Source: Ampelomyces quisqualis (Eukaryota > Ascomycota > Dothideomycetes > Pleosporales > Phaeosphaeriaceae). Taken from it: DNA of 64,000 bases. The position numbers were made by a program, and so were the translations under genes. The first letter of the stretch is position 1. Each line of letters starts with the position of its first letter. The stretch lies in NCBI GenBank assembly GCA_018398575.1, contig JAGTXZ010000010.1, positions 868,001 through 932,000 on the forward strand, given 5' to 3'. Positions 47,166 to 57,825 of this stretch are shown here, in pieces. Under the pieces are notes generated by a model. The model ran no database searches, was not told the origin of the DNA, and saw only the letters and a list, made by a program, of their open reading frames with translations.

Positions 47166-48190
47166 CTTGCTAAGAGATGGATACACGACTGTCTCTCGAG
47201 CCATCACGAATGCTGTGGCCTGAGACACAAGACGCGAACCCACCATCTCGACTTGTGCGTGTTCGATGACGAGGGACCAGAACGGAGGCAAAAACATGTT
47301 GTAGCAATTTAACACCTGCTGCAAAGTCCTCTCTATCCCTGGCTTGTTATTAGGGTGAAGTCAAATTTCCCAAATTCCCACCGCCGCCTGCGGCAACTTC
47401 TCTCAATTCCAGGTGTCTCTGCCCGTCGATGGCCTCTCGCATACCTTCCAGGATGCTCTATGGGTCACGCATATGCTAGGATTCGAGTCCATGTAGATCG
47501 ACATTCTATCTATCTACCGAGACGATATCAATGACTGGCAACGAGAAGCTTCAAAAATGAGTGACGTTCACCGCAAATCTTGGGGTAGCATCTCAGCCTC
47601 GGGACCCCCCAATGGGCAAGAAAGCTGCATACTCCCTCGAAACGATCAAATTCTACGCCCGCTTTGGTCAAGATAAGACAGGAAGCAGCCAGTGACATTC
47701 GGCACCTACCTTACGCCTACTCTCCTCACGAACATCTTGTTGCGAAACCCATTGTTCACTCGAGCTTGGATGCTACATGAATAGCCACTTGTACGTGATC
47801 CTCATGCTAAACGGAGCATCGCAATCTTAGAACACACAAGCATGCCGTGCGCTGCACGTTTGAGAGGACCAGATGTTCTGGAAATGTGGGTGCACGCCTG
47901 CAAATGAAGTTTGGCCACCAGGTTGGACCGCTGCGCCCTTCCTTGACATAAGGGACTATCGACCTATACATCCCGCAGTCATAAGTCCACAATTCACTTT
48001 CGAAATTCTCAGAAATAGTGTAAGCTATCTGATGTTGCACTCGATATGCTATAATGTTTCGGCAGATTAACCATGTGCAGACATCTTTTAACTCTTGGTC
48101 CAATTTAATGACCGGGTATTCCATTCGCCACGTCAGGTTTGCTTCCGATCGTCTTACTGCTTTGGCTGGTATAGCATCCGAGTCGGAAAT
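47166..48190 (+). pseudogene. decayed HET-domain (heterokaryon incompatibility) gene
   Basis: HET proteins trigger incompatibility cell death after fusion of unlike hyphae. The order of fragments is clear although frames change. LAKRWIHDCL and ECCG lie at 47166-47220. A long frame from 47431 to 47676 reads FQDALWVTHMLGF, then an in-frame TAG at 47494-47496 exactly where the conserved Trp of the WID motif belongs, then IYRDDINDWQREASKM. NPLFTRAWMLHE lies at about 47743-47780 and ends in a stop. DQMFWKCG lies near 47868 and, in another frame, YSIRHVRFASDRLTALAGIA near 48110-48180. In intact HET proteins these motifs follow the same order. Several frameshifts and stops show loss of function. The C-terminal part beyond 48190 is not recognisable. 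An open frame on the opposite strand (47807-48553) is only a shadow. Confidence 0.9.
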
Positions 48191-48615
48191 TACAACTACT
48201 CGGGAGGAGATACCACTGCTTGTCCTATAGATCCAGGGTCTCCACGCCGCCCCGGAATACTGTTTTACCAAGGAGTTGAGAAACAGATAATAGTCAACGG
48301 TATCCCTAAACCAACGTTGCAATATGTACCAGGCTGGTCGTAGATGAAATTGTGCGTATGAAGTATGGGCCTCTCGAACACCCTGGTGCGGATGACTTGA
48401 AGGACGCCCTACGAGCATGCCAAACGACGCTACCCAACACGTGCTATCACGAGAGCGATGGTAAGTGAAACTATTCGAACTCCGAGGTCTGAGCATCACC
48501 TCACAAGCAGCAGAGTGGGTCAGGAAATCGCCAGTAAGCTTCGTCCCAACCATTCTATTCTTCGAAAGCTCAAAAACGCTAGTCTATCAAAACGACCAAA
48601 CCCTCAAGATCCACT
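48191..48615. other. unresolved DNA between the HET relic and the methyltransferase
   Basis: 425 bases. A short frame near 48340-48463 looks coding-like (contains GADDLKDALRACQ) and ends at GGTAAGTG, a donor-like site, with an acceptor-like CAAGCAG near 48511. It may be the tail of the HET relic or of another lost gene. I cannot assign it. Confidence 0.35.
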
Positions 48616-49461
48616 CTATTTCGTAGCAATGACAACCCATTGGCTAGCCTTCATATGCACTTCGCCATCGACATTTTTGGTACCCTCTTGAGCCAACATA
48701 CTCTCAACCATGATATCAACAGCCTGGTCCCACTTCGCTTCATCGCCCTCCTGCCAGCCTCCCATCATTCCACCGAGGAATGCCCACGAGTGCTCAGCCC
48801 AAGCGCGCAAATCGCTCGTCTTGGCCCACACCTCGCTTTGCTCGACACGGGTATTCTCTGGTGCAAAACCAGCCTCGGCCATGATCTTCTTGATCTGCAC
48901 GCCGTCGGCCCAGGTGACCGGAGGCTTAGCAGGAGGAGTACCGCGAGTGACGGCAACGGTCTTGATGAATGGTGGAAGCCAGGTGATATCGGCCCAGCAG
49001 TTGACGACAGCAGTACCGCCGGGCTTCAAGGTGCGGTAGATTTCTTTTGCGCCGTCGAGGCCGCCGTTGGAAGCAAAGATGATGCCGATGTTGTTGATCG
49101 AGTGGGTGAAGTAGTTGTCGGCAAAGGACAGGGACTCTGACTTTTGGTTGGAGACTTCGACGGGCCAGGAGTTCTTGGAGACGGCTTCGGAGAGGCTGTC
49201 GAGGAAGATCTGGTCGACGTCTGTGGCGTGGATCTTGACGTCTGAGGCACCAGAAGAGAGGATGGCGCGGGATACAGCGCCATCACCGCAGGCGTTGTCG
49301 TGGACGATAGAGCCGGAGGAGATGGACCCAATGAGGGAGAGGTTGTGGCTTGCGAACTGGCTGGTTGCGGCTCCGCCTGTGGCGTTGTAGACGGCGACTT
49401 TCTTGGGCCCAGACATAAGGGCCTGGGCCTGCTTGGGCATGTTCTCAGTGCTGAAGGCCAT
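48616..49461 (-). CDS. SAM-dependent class I methyltransferase
   Basis: Intronless 281-residue ORF with ATG at 49461. Rossmann-type methyltransferase. Motif I is HDNACGDGAVS at about residues 54-64; an acidic residue pair ending the second strand is seen in HATDVDQ (about 78-84). The post-I region continues to LSFADNYFTHSINNIG, and motif III-like LKPGGTAVVNCWAD (about 145-158) is typical of UbiE-like small-molecule methyltransferases. There is no targeting signal and no partner domain. Fungal members of this type act on small molecules in secondary metabolism or detoxification; the substrate cannot be told. The flanking genes (HET relic, SEC61) give no pathway hint. Confidence 0.88.
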   Translation of the reverse strand: MAFSTENMPKQAQALMSGPKKVAVYNATGGAATSQFASHNLSLIGSISSGSIVHDNACGDGAVSRAILSSGASDVKIHATDVDQIFLDSLSEAVSKNSWPVEVSNQKSESLSFADNYFTHSINNIGIIFASNGGLDGAKEIYRTLKPGGTAVVNCWADITWLPPFIKTVAVTRGTPPAKPPVTWADGVQIKKIMAEAGFAPENTRVEQSEVWAKTSDLRAWAEHSWAFLGGMMGGWQEGDEAKWDQAVDIMVESMLAQEGTKNVDGEVHMKASQWVVIATK

Positions 49462-50596
49462 TGAGAATACGAGGATATTTTTTTGAGGTATTGAAGACTG
49501 TGGAGATGATGTTGGTGAGATTCAGAAGTAGTTGGTGACTGAGTGTGGTTTTGGTGGAGATGGTACTGCACGCAAGCTAAGTATCTTTATATTTCTTACT
49601 GTTGACACCGATCAAGTATGTGACATTCGTACAAGAGCGGACCACGGAGTATGTAGTCAGCAGAGCTTACATGGCGGACAGACTGGACTTGGTCGAGTGC
49701 GCCTAAATGTGCCTGTTCCATAAGGCTTCTGTGGTTGTAACGAGATCTCTGAAACGTTAGCCTCGCGATTCTTGAGAGCTCTTCTAACTCTCATTGGTGG
49801 TGAATTGCAATGTCGGACAGGTCACAACACGGTGGGGCCCGCGCCGTGGGGAAGCACGGCTCTCAGTATAAGGTAAGCCTTGGCGAAATGCTCACCACCA
49901 TAATTTGGGTGGCGATCCTCATGGTGCTTTGTCTCGGGATTCGGTATGTCGGCGTACCAAGGTTGCGGAAGGCATAAAGCAAATGCACTCGGAGCTGAAC
50001 GGAGAAGACAGGAAATGATTAATGCTGTGCACGTGCGTCACACCTATTCTCTAAGACGCAGCTTCTATGTTCCGACCCCTCCGATGCCTGTTGTGAGATG
50101 TGAACCTCGGCGTAAACAAGACACTACATCGACAGCTTGACCGAGACGCGTTTTGGTGGATGGAAGATCAGGTACTCCGTAGACTTCGAGCATACAGAAG
50201 CAACCCTTAAAACAGAAATAGCCTCACGATGTAGAGGCAGTCACCAGCTGCAAGTGCACACAAATGCTCGTGCGCAGTGCAGGTATTGGTCACGACCATA
50301 CCTGTGGCTGTAGCAATGCGCCACGCTCGTCGCTTGATACTCGGGCTTCCCCATGGCCTTGAAGGTCAACCATGTGGTCAAACAGTGAATCACCTAAGAG
50401 CCGGAGGAAGCAACACGAAACAAATGAATCACAGCTCTGTACTCTTGACAATAATAGGTGAAGATACGATGCTGACTTTTGCCTTTTATCCTGTATCGTA
50501 ATGTACACTGCCTGAAGGTCTTCAGTATCCCAGCTTCAGACCCAAAAAATACTACTCATACCAAACCAACTAAAGGGCAGAGTTGGATGAATGCAT
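49462..50596. other. intergenic region between the methyltransferase and SEC61
   Basis: About 1.1 kb containing the methyltransferase promoter and the SEC61 3' flank. One TACTCCGTA copy at 50173-50181. No gene seen. Confidence 0.5.
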
Positions 50597-52168
50597 CTAG
50601 CCCATAACCATACCCTTGAGGCCGGCCATGTCACCCTCCTTTGCGGCAATCTCAAAGTATCCATAGATGATCGTGACAGCCAAGAGAATACCAGTTCCAC
50701 TACCCAAAGCGCCGAGAAGATCGCTACCAACAGAGAGAGCACCGATGCAGGCACCGCCAAAAGCAGCAGCCGTGGGAATGACACGCTTGAGCTCCTTGTA
50801 CATGGACTCCTCACGGTGACCAGCCATAACGAGACCTTGTTCCTTGAGCTGCTTGGCAACATCGCGGGGAGAGGATCCGGAGACCTCGATCCAGGTCTTG
50901 GAGAAGACGGCGCAAGCGACGAGCATGTAGACGATGAAGACAGCGGTTTTGAGCGGATCGGAGAGCGCCTCGGTGATGCTGAGAGGGGGAGACCTAGGGC
51001 TATCAGTAATGGTTTCAAAAATTTCCTAGCTGGCAACATACATGTAGTAGGCGACACCGGATGTGGCGAAGAGCTGAGCAGATCCCTCCTTAGGCTCCCA
51101 AACACCAAAAAGACGGACGAGGAGGTTGTCGGAGAAACGGCTGTAGAGCATCTGACTGATCAAAAAGACGTTGGAGGAGAGGGCAGACTGCAGCATGATG
51201 GGCATGTTGGAGGTGTAGAACAGTCGGACGGGGTATGAGCCACGGACACCACGCTGACGGGCGGACTTGACCGGGATCTCGACGCGGAAGCCTTGGAGGT
51301 AGATGACAGCACCGAAGACGATGACGGTGGAGATCAAGTTCATAACGTTGGGCAGGTTCTGGCGGTAAAAGGCCTCCTTGAGAGCGACCGTCTTGTTGGG
51401 CCAGGTGAAGAGCAGGTGGACAAGGGCAATGATGGCGCCCTCGAACTCGGGTCCACGGCCAGTGTTAATGGTCGTTGGGGAGAAAGCCTTCCACATGATG
51501 GACTCGCAAATGTTGGTCGCGATGAAGAGAGAGATACCACTGCCGAGACCATAGCCCTTCTGGAGAAGCTCGTCGAGGAGAATGACAATCAAGCCGGCAA
51601 TGATGAGCTGAATGACGAGGAGAACGCAGATACCAGCGCCTAGGTCGGAAGGCTGTCCATAGAGACCGGAGATGACGTAGACGACGGCTTGGCCGAAGGA
51701 CAGGAGGATTGCGAGAAGCTTCTGGGCGGTCTGGTAGAGCTCGCGGTCGGACTTCAGGTCAAGGTTGACGTCGATCAGGTGGGTTCCAGCAAGAAGCTGG
51801 AAAACCATGCCGGAGGAAATGATGGGTGTGATACCCAGCTCCATCAGCGTTCCTCTGTTACTCGCCATCATCATACGCAGCCAGTACAGCGGATCCGAGG
51901 TATCAGACGACACAATGCCGTAAAGAGGCATCTGGCTCATGACCAAAAAGACGAGCAGAGTGAGGCCCGTCCATACTAGCCGGTTATTGAACGGGACCTT
52001 GCTTTCTGGCAGCGAGATCTCGGGGACGAGAGGTACAAAGGGCTTGACGAGATCGAGGAACCGTACTGTATGCCATTGATGTTAGCTGTTGCGCATTTTC
52101 GATCACTCTTTCGCGACGCGGCATTGCGGGCGAAATTGTGGGTGAGGGTGCAACTTACGGCCGCTCAT
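50597..52168 (-). CDS. SEC61: Sec61 alpha, pore subunit of the ER translocon
   Basis: Channel subunit moving secretory and membrane proteins into or through the ER membrane. Three exons (52168-52159, 52065-51042, 50993-50597) give 476 residues, the normal length. The first exon is only 10 nt (ATGAGCGGCC) and joins through a 93-nt intron to RFLDLVKPFVPLVPE. Ten membrane helices are expected; the plug/second-helix region reads MSQMPLYGIVSSDTSDPLYW. Further family motifs are ELGITPIISSGMVFQLLAG, GYGLGSGISLFIATNICE and, near the end, FGGACIGALSVGSDLLGALG. The second intron is 48 nt. This is the eukaryotic SecY/Sec61 family with no frame lesions. The housekeeping role is certain from conservation. 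Confidence 0.97.
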
Positions 52169-53205
52169 GGTTGCGAACTATGGCCCAGAAGGAAGAGCGA
52201 CAAAGAGAAGTGAAGAAGATGTGGTTGCGAGTGAACCTGTTGATGGAAAGAGGCGGTTGTCTTGCTGCAACGTGTTGTCGGCGGCGCAAATATCCAGTCC
52301 GTGCGCGCCAAGAGTTAAGGGTCGAGCTTCATCCCTGAGCTTCCTATTTCCCTACATCCCTCCGTGGTCCAGGTCTGAGGCCACGCTGTCATGACTTCGG
52401 AGCTTTGCGAACGTTTCAAAGACATCTCTTACCTGGGCACCGATTTGCCGCCATTAAAGCGTCACTTCGCGGTTCTCTTTCGAGATCCCGACATGCCTCT
52501 GTGAGGGTCACGAGATGCGTCTAACACAGCGCAAGAGTCAATACCCTCCACGTGCCGGAAGGACATTTGCGATGGAGTTCACGCTCGCTCAGGTTTCAAA
52601 TTCGAAATCGTAACCTGGTCCTTTAGCGGACACTACCTGTGTCGAAGCATTTATCAAGAAGAGAAACATCCAGCTGCACATCCATGCCTTTTGGGTAACC
52701 ATCATAAGGCCGCAGCATGACCCAGACCGCTGTCTCCGAATCGCTTTGCTCCTACTGGACCTGTAATCAATGCTGCAATATCTACCGCAGCAGATTCGGA
52801 TTGCAGCAAGCCAGCCTGTGCAACATGGGTTTGTAGCGTGAATGCGAACACACAGCACCGGGACTACGTTCTCATTGGTGCGGTACAGCGACACCAAATT
52901 TAAGCGAATGCGAGAGGCTCGATCTAACTTAATCAGGACATAGCTCGTCGTCAATCGCGTAGGACTTGAGCCGAAACACTACAATGATGGCTATGCGAAG
53001 CTGTTCGTGCGAATGCGAAATGCGAAATGCGGGTTGGTAGCCATGATGCAGCTATGTTCGACTCTCAATCACACAATACTTAAGCTGCTCTTCCAGCTGC
53101 TCGGCTGCGGGAGTCACGAACCCAGCACAGCCCGATCGCAGCCTCGTTCTTCCCTATACACCAAAGCAAACAAACTTTACCCCGAGCAATCTCAACAACT
53201 TCAAG
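52169..53205. other. divergent intergenic region between SEC61 and the RTA1 gene
   Basis: About 1.0 kb holding both promoters. A 121-codon frame on the minus strand (52589-52954) is Cys/Arg-rich and not protein-like. No other gene seen. Confidence 0.5.
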
Positions 53206-54225
53206 ATGGGCAACCCTCCGTCACACCCCACGTTCGACTGGAAGGTAATTACAAGCTAGTATAATCTTGTTCTTTGCTAATAAAATCTTACTTGACAGAT
53301 GTTCCGCTATGTACCCTCCCTAGCGGGCGCGATCGTGGCCCTTGTCATTTTCTCAATCATGACTCTATTACATACCTGGCAATTCCTGAAGTCACGACAA
53401 GTCATTATGATCTATGTGATTGTTGGAGCCATCCGTACATTTAAGAACATCATGTCCGCCACGTTACTTCAAAACTAACATCCTCGCTTCAGTCGAGGTT
53501 TCTGGTTATGGCGCTCGTATCGGTTCGCATTTCAACGACGAGTCTTGGGCCGCCTTCATCATGGGGGGCGTCTTTCTCCTCACCGGCCCTCTCTTCTTCG
53601 TTGCGACCATATACATGATGCTTGGGCGCACGATCAGACTCGCTGGAGGAGAAGATGTGTCGTTGATCAAGCCCAGATGGTACACACGCATCTTTGTTGC
53701 TGCAGATGTCACCACATTAATCATTCAAGGACTAGGTCAGTCACTCCCAGCCAAGTTCATTGCAAAAAAAATTGACAAATCCCAGGCTCAAGTATCATGG
53801 GCACGATGCAGCTCAACCTCGCGATTGCAGGCGAAAAGATTGTCATCGCCGGCCTTGCTCTGCAGGTTGCTACCTTTATCGTTTTCCTCATGGCGTCCAC
53901 CGACTTCCATATTCGTATGAACCGCAAGACTCGTGCTTCTCCCGATGCCAGTGTAGTCGGTGATTGGAAGAAGATGCTGTGGATCTTGTACAGCGTCAGC
54001 GCACTGGTCCTGTTCCGTTGCACCTTCCGCTTGATCGAGTACGCCATGGGAAACGCCGCATATCTCATTGCTCATGAGTGGACGCTCTACGCATTCGATG
54101 CTGTGCCGATGTTCCTGGTGCTGATCTTGTTGTTGGTCTTGCAACCCTCCAAGTATGTTTCGCAACAGAGTGAGAAGCTAGAAGACTCGAGCGATGGTGA
54201 GATGGGCGTTGTTCATGTCGAGTAG
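53206..54225 (+). CDS. RTA1-like seven-helix membrane protein
   Basis: RTA1/RSB1 family proteins sit in the plasma membrane with seven helices and affect lipid export and stress resistance in fungi. Four exons (53206-53244, 53299-53434, 53493-53735, 53786-54225) give 285 residues. The first exon is 39 nt (MGNPPSHPTFDWK). Helices are seen at SLAGAIVALVIFSIMTLL, VIMIYVIVGAI, FIMGGVFLLTGPLFFVATIY, IFVAADVTTLIIQGLG, IAGLALQVATFIVFLMA, MLWILYSVSALVLF and FDAVPMFLVLILLLVL. The family signature around ADVTTLIIQGLG, followed by SSIMGT after an intron, and the FRLIEYAMG motif support the call. The C-terminal tail is acidic and cytosolic. Substrate is not known. Introns are 54, 58 and 50 nt. Confidence 0.9.
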
Positions 54226-54561
54226 TGTATATATTGGTAGCTTCGTCCTGCCATACATGTACCATAATAGACAGACATTTGCAGCATAACCTGGCCTTTC
54301 TCATCGTTACATGAGTCCAAACAAAGTGCTTGTAATGATGGTGTGGGCATGAGTGGAAGCATGTATACGCTTGCATGTGTATTTGGATGACGCAATGACT
54401 TCCTAAGAGGATCTGAGCAGCTGCAGTGGTAAGGGCGCCAAGCAGGTTTCGCAACGGCCTTCTAATATAGTGTTGGTGGCCTTAGGTTTAGACACGTAAT
54501 TCAGAAGTCAACGATGCAAGCCTAGATTGTCTAAACACCGACTTTCACGCTTCTTGATCTC
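54226..54561. other. short intergenic region with promoter of the second Zn2Cys6 gene
   Basis: 336 bases between two genes on the same strand. No gene or named element seen. Confidence 0.5.
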
Positions 54562-56127
54562 ATGGCGCGCCGAAGCGCTGGCTTTGTGAGTAAGAAGCCC
54601 CACCGCAAGTCTCGAGGTGGCTGCCTGACGTGCAAGCGCAGAAAGGTCAAGGTACGACCATGTTAAATGAACAGCTGAAGATGAACTTGAAGTAATACAA
54701 CATAGTGCGATGAGGCCCAGCCAGCTTGTGGATATTGTGCTTTGCGCAGTTTAGACTGCGAACATTCTCCAGAGACGAAATCAAGGTCAGCTTCAGCAAG
54801 CAGCGAGTCTACCACCAGCACGGAGCAGTTGGCGATGGTAGCTATAGCATCACCCAACCAAGTCGAATTCAACGACGTGACTTGTCCGATTCCAAATTGG
54901 ATCTTTCCTGCCGCTTACGCCTCTACTGGTCAACTCACGTCCGAAGACTTAGACCTTCTGCACCATTATAAGACGTCGACATGGCAAACTTTTGCGGCAC
55001 GTGGAGACGCATCTACGCATGTGATTCACCGTGAAACAGTGCCCCAACTGAGCATCTCACATTCATATCTCCTCTACGCTCTCCTCTCCGTTGCGGCATG
55101 GCACCGCAACCTCATCCAGCCCTCCAAACACCTAGAATCTAAAGCCTTTCTGTACCGCCAAAAGACATTCAGCACATACGCCAAAGAGCTGCAAAACATC
55201 ACTTCAGATAACTACGAGACCATATTAGTTACAGGAACGTTCTTACTCGCGCTCACTCCTCCACCAGACGGCAACGCCGAACAATACGAATACCTCGACT
55301 GGATATACTCCCTGCTCAAACTCAGCGAAGGCCTGCGCATCCTCGTGGGACTCCAGTGGTCCCGGGGTATCGAGAAACTCTCCGTCTACCCCCTGATTTG
55401 TCGCGAACTACGCACCTTACCACCGCCACCACTCACCAGCCAGCCCGCGATGCAAACGCGCGCAGGACCACTGGGCACGACGCCCGACCATCCTAACCCT
55501 GCGTCGACATACGATTTGCCGCACGTCATGCCGTTTGCGGGGTATGTCTTCTTACCTCCGCCGCTCATGGCGTTGTTGGAGAGTATACTTCATCCGGAGG
55601 GTAGGAGATTGGATCTCGATGCCAACACTCTTGTACCGGTGTTTTACGTCCTTTCGCCGATATTCTTATCGCTGTACTACTACCACCAGAGTCCGGACTA
55701 CAACGTTCGCGTCATGGTGTTTACATCGTTTCTCATGCCAGAGTTCTTGGCGCTGGTCAAGGCGAAGGAACCGAGGGCGTTGGTGCTGATGAATTGGTTT
55801 TTTGCACTGGCGGATCTGTTGCCTAAGGGGTGGTGGGTGAATGCGCAGATTGAGTTTGTGATGAAGGCGTTGGGGTGGGCGGTGAGGGAGCGTGGAGAGG
55901 GACGAGTCATCGAGGCGCTTGAGGGAGCAGAGAGAGTTTTTCAGACTTCGCAATTCTATGGACAGGAACGAGCGGCGGAGAGCATTTTTAACGACTGGGA
56001 GGGGGTTGGTTGGGATGAGGGTCCGAGGAAGGCTGAGGAGTGGGAGCTGGGATTGTTGATGGACTTGAGCTTGGCTGATGACAGTAGCTTCGACCTTGGA
56101 GGAGGCAATTTGGACACCAGTGTGTAG
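54562..56127 (+). CDS. Zn2Cys6 transcription factor, Upc2-like layout
   Basis: Exons 54562-54651 and 54706-56127 give 503 residues. The zinc cluster reads CLTCKRRKVK, then after a 54-nt intron CDEAQPACGYC and ends at LDCEHS, so the intron falls just before the third Cys. A Ser/Thr-rich linker follows (about 58-75). Then comes a fungal-specific domain of the DUF3468/Fungal_trans_2 kind, with signs such as DLDLLHHYKTSTWQTF and HSYLLYALLSVAAWH. This is the same order as in sterol-uptake regulator Upc2 and many small secondary-metabolism regulators. The C-terminus is acidic and Gly-rich. It ends only 21 bases before the stop of the convergent GNAT gene. Target genes unknown. Confidence 0.9.
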
Positions 56128-56148
56128 ACTAATATTCGGCATTTCTGT

Positions 56149-56962
56149 TCACTGCCCAATTTCAGGTGTCGTCCCCACCGTTTCCGCCGCCACCGTCTTC
56201 GTCGCAGCACCACTCCCCTCCGAACCCCCTGCACGCGGCTTCCTCATCATACAATACAGCATAATAGCATCCTTCTCTCCATCCCCGTCTCTACACTCCA
56301 TGTCCTTGACCAATTCAAACCCAAACTTCTCATAGATAGCAACATTCGGCACCTTCCTCGAACTCTCCAAATAGCACTCCACGCGTTCCCTATCCGCCAT
56401 ACCCAGAACCTCTTCCATCAACGCCCTGCCCACACCCTTACCCTGCGCGTCCGGCAACACCGTCACAATATTGCAGAAATAATACCCCTTGTCGCTCACC
56501 CACAATGCATTCTGAGCTTCTGCTTGTCGCGCCTTCCATATCCAGTAGCGCTTTGTATCTAGGCCGCCGCGACCGTACCACAGATTCATGCAGATCTGGT
56601 TGACCCAGAGGCGCCAGTGGGAGAGGTAAAGCGACCAGGGTTCGGGGGTAGAGGGCGCGCGAGGTGGCATCCACATTGCGCAGCCAAGGATCTTGGCGGG
56701 GTCGGATGTGTCGCGCGCGACGTGGAAGAGGCCGTGCTGGATGCCCCAGTGGCAGCGCAGAGTGAGGGAGACGCGGTTGCGGGTGAGGTCGATCTGTGTG
56801 GTGGCTTAGTGGTGATGGGGTTTCGAGTATTGTGGCTCAGCAGACCTTTGCGCGATCCGGGTAGATCCATAGATTGTACGGATCCTCTGCAAAAGCTTGT
56901 TGAATCGTGGCTATCGCGCCATCGATGTCGGCTTCTGTCATACGCGTGACTTTGATAGGCAT
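56149..56962 (-). CDS. GNAT-family N-acetyltransferase
   Basis: Two exons (56962-56846, 56793-56149) give 253 residues. Start ATG at 56962 (MPIKVTRMTEADIDGA). The N-terminal part reads AIATIQQAFAEDPYNLWIYP, typical for fungal GNAT proteins. The acetyl-CoA motif A is TVLPDAQGKGVGRALMEE (about residues 157-175), with the Q/R-x-x-G-x-G/A signature in QGKGVG. Motif B follows in VPNVAIYEKFGFELV. The C-terminal ~30 residues are Gly/Thr/Ala-rich. Substrate unknown; such proteins acetylate small amines or protein N-termini. The intron is 52 nt. Confidence 0.92.
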
Positions 56963-57446
56963 GTTCGTCTGATGTCTTTTCAGAGTGTAGGTGTGATAGT
57001 GTGTTTGCCAACAGAGTTCCGGCCGCTTTCAAGGAGGTAACAGATGGGCCAGCTCTAGCGATGCCGAGGGCGCTGGTGTGCGAGGAGATTCGGCCATTGT
57101 TGAGTGTGGAGAAGCATGTTATTGTTTCGTGAGGCTGGTTGACATCTTCGCGATAGCGCTACACGAGAACAACAGGTCTAAGCGATAACATCGCCCAATC
57201 TCAGTGCGTCGCTTCAGCCGCACAAGGATTCTACAGCCTTGTCATCATGTTGTCCTTCATTCCTCATCTCGTGCCTACAGCCTACGACTCCAGTCTGCAG
57301 GTCTGTAAACGAGGCACAATTGGAAGAGGAAGTTTCATAGCATCTGGCCTCAGTTCGATCAACCACTCATACCACAAATTAAGACTGACAACTGGAAGCC
57401 GAAACCAAGTCAGGTTTCTTGGAATTTGTATCCTCGCACGAACGTT
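56963..57446. other. divergent intergenic region between the GNAT gene and the CBM48-like ORF
   Basis: About 480 bases. Promoter of the GNAT gene on the left. No further gene seen; a missing upstream exon of the CBM48-like ORF cannot be excluded. Confidence 0.45.
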
Positions 57447-57773
57447 ATGGACAGCCAATCCGAACTGGATTCTTATGGACTTGCGAGTCACACGTTCGTT
57501 TGGGAACAATCCGCCGAGGAGGTGTTCGTCACCGGCACCTTTGACGATTGGGGAAAATCAGTACAGATGGAGAAGCAAAATGGCATCTTCAAGAAGAAAG
57601 TAAAGCTGCCTAAGACGCATACAATGTACAAGTTCATTGTCGATGGCACCTGGGTGGTCAACCCGACATTTCCAACTGAGGATGACGGCCACGACATTGT
57701 GAACCACATTCTCTACATTCTCTTACCCGATAAATTTCACACGGTGTCATCCAAACGCAAACCAGTTCTATGA
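57447..57773 (+). CDS. small CBM48/AMPK-beta-type glycogen-binding domain ORF, possibly a gene fragment
   Basis: ATG at 57447 (MDSQSELDSYG) opens 108 residues. Nearly the whole ORF is one E-set/CBM48 domain as found in AMPK-beta subunits and fungal Crp1-like proteins: FVWEQSAEEVFVTGTFDDWG, then MYKFIVDGTWVVNP and DDGHDIVNHIL. The conserved Trp, Lys and Asn that normally contact glucan are visible (DDWG, YKFIVDG, VNH). Intact family members are usually longer with a low-complexity tail, which is absent here: a stop follows RKPVL. The next recognisable coding sequence (SHD1 relic) starts 53 bases later on the same strand. So this may be an intact small gene, or the front piece of a broken larger gene. 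I favour fragment, moderately. Confidence 0.6.
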   Translation: MDSQSELDSYGLASHTFVWEQSAEEVFVTGTFDDWGKSVQMEKQNGIFKKKVKLPKTHTMYKFIVDGTWVVNPTFPTEDDGHDIVNHILYILLPDKFHTVSSKRKPVL

Positions 57774-57825
57774 CATCCACGTGAGACTTCTTACTGATAG
57801 TCTCAAGATCCTTCAAGATTGCCAA

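Noticed and set aside
47807..48553. 248-codon open frame on the minus strand
   Set aside because: It lies opposite recognisable HET fragments on the plus strand, and its translation resembles no family.
52589..52954. 121-codon minus-strand frame between SEC61 and the RTA1 gene
   Set aside because: Cys/Arg-rich without a domain; it lies in the shared promoter interval.
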